From: Phycisphaerae bacterium
Lineage (GTDB): Bacteria > Planctomycetota > Phycisphaerae > Phycisphaerales > SM1A02
Length of the DNA stretch: 5,761 nucleotides
Assembly: GCA_002683195.1 (NCBI GenBank)
Contig: NYSW01000034.1
Location: 1,809-7,569, forward strand
Direction: 5' to 3'
The translations under genes and the position numbers were made by a program. The notes under the pieces were generated by a model that was not told the DNA's origin, made no database searches, and saw only the letters and a list, made by a program, of their open reading frames with translations. Each line of letters starts with the position of its first letter. Within the stretch, counting starts at the first letter, position 1. Of the stretch, positions 5,603-5,761 are shown in pieces.

Positions 5603-5761
5603 GCAGAGAGGGAGCAGCGAGATTCAACCAGATGCACGGTCACAGTCCGGTACCAGCCTGGCTGGGGGGTCGTTTTTCAATTGCCGGGAACGGGCCACAG
5701 GACGCCCGCGGAGGGGGCCTGAAAGCGGATCGCCGGCATGCGGCATCCGGTTACCCTCGCA
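5603..5761. other. Right-end noncoding stretch, nothing firm seen
   Basis: No open frame with coding character, tRNA or clear promoter is visible. A small palindrome (CCAGC-CTG-GCTGG at 5653-5665) is followed seven bases later by a five-T run, which could end transcription of the degenerate fragment, but it is too weak to call as a terminator. Confidence 0.4.

Noticed and set aside
5370..5627. Minus-strand ORF of 85 residues overlapping the degenerate dockerin
   Set aside because: Arg-rich, low-complexity product with no domain; it lies antisense to the dockerin motif on the + strand, which is recognisable.
5653..5677. Palindrome followed by a five-T run as an intrinsic terminator
   Set aside because: The stem is only five pairs and the T-run begins seven bases after it.
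1..5761. tRNA, rRNA, CRISPR array, transposase or insertion-sequence ends
   Set aside because: No cloverleaf, spaced direct repeats, transposase motifs or terminal inverted repeats with target duplications were seen on either strand; repeats present are protein-level repeats inside the large gene.

Overview
This 5.8 kb GC-rich window most likely comes from a planctomycete, perhaps of the Phycisphaerales type. The main clue is the C-terminal dockerin-like signature 'DLGLLIGAW' on a secreted, calcium-motif-rich mosaic protein, a style common in that group. The assignment rests on recalled family patterns, not on a search.

Layout, left to right. (1) Bases 1-648, + strand: the C-terminal 215 residues of a multi-spanning membrane protein, best read as a polysaccharide/oligosaccharide flippase (Wzx-like), cut by the left edge. 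(2) Bases 649-991: a convergent intergenic region with a terminator-like hairpin for each flanking gene. Between them lies an Asp/Cys-rich open frame with coding-like base use, possibly the remnant of a gene end. (3) Bases 992-5305, - strand: one 1437-residue secreted protein fills most of the window. Its parts in order are a signal peptide; a large cPLA2/patatin-type lipase domain (SGGG, SGGTW and DG motifs); a thrombospondin-type-3-like Asp/Cys block; a right-handed beta-helix with Pmp-like FxxN...GGA repeats; a second Asp/Cys block with 33-residue CGCG repeats; a second beta-helix; and a two-repeat dockerin-like module at the C-terminus. (4) Bases 5306-5761: the upstream region of that gene, with a clear ribosome binding site, a near-perfect inverted repeat, and on the other strand a degenerate dockerin end interrupted by a TAG stop.

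The two genes converge and are not one operon. Both concern the cell envelope or exterior: one would move glycan precursors across the membrane, the other is an exported lipase-like protein with adhesive/calcium-binding modules. A functional link between them is not shown. The most unusual features are the lipase/beta-helix/dockerin architecture and the dockerin fossil beside a gene that carries an intact dockerin.
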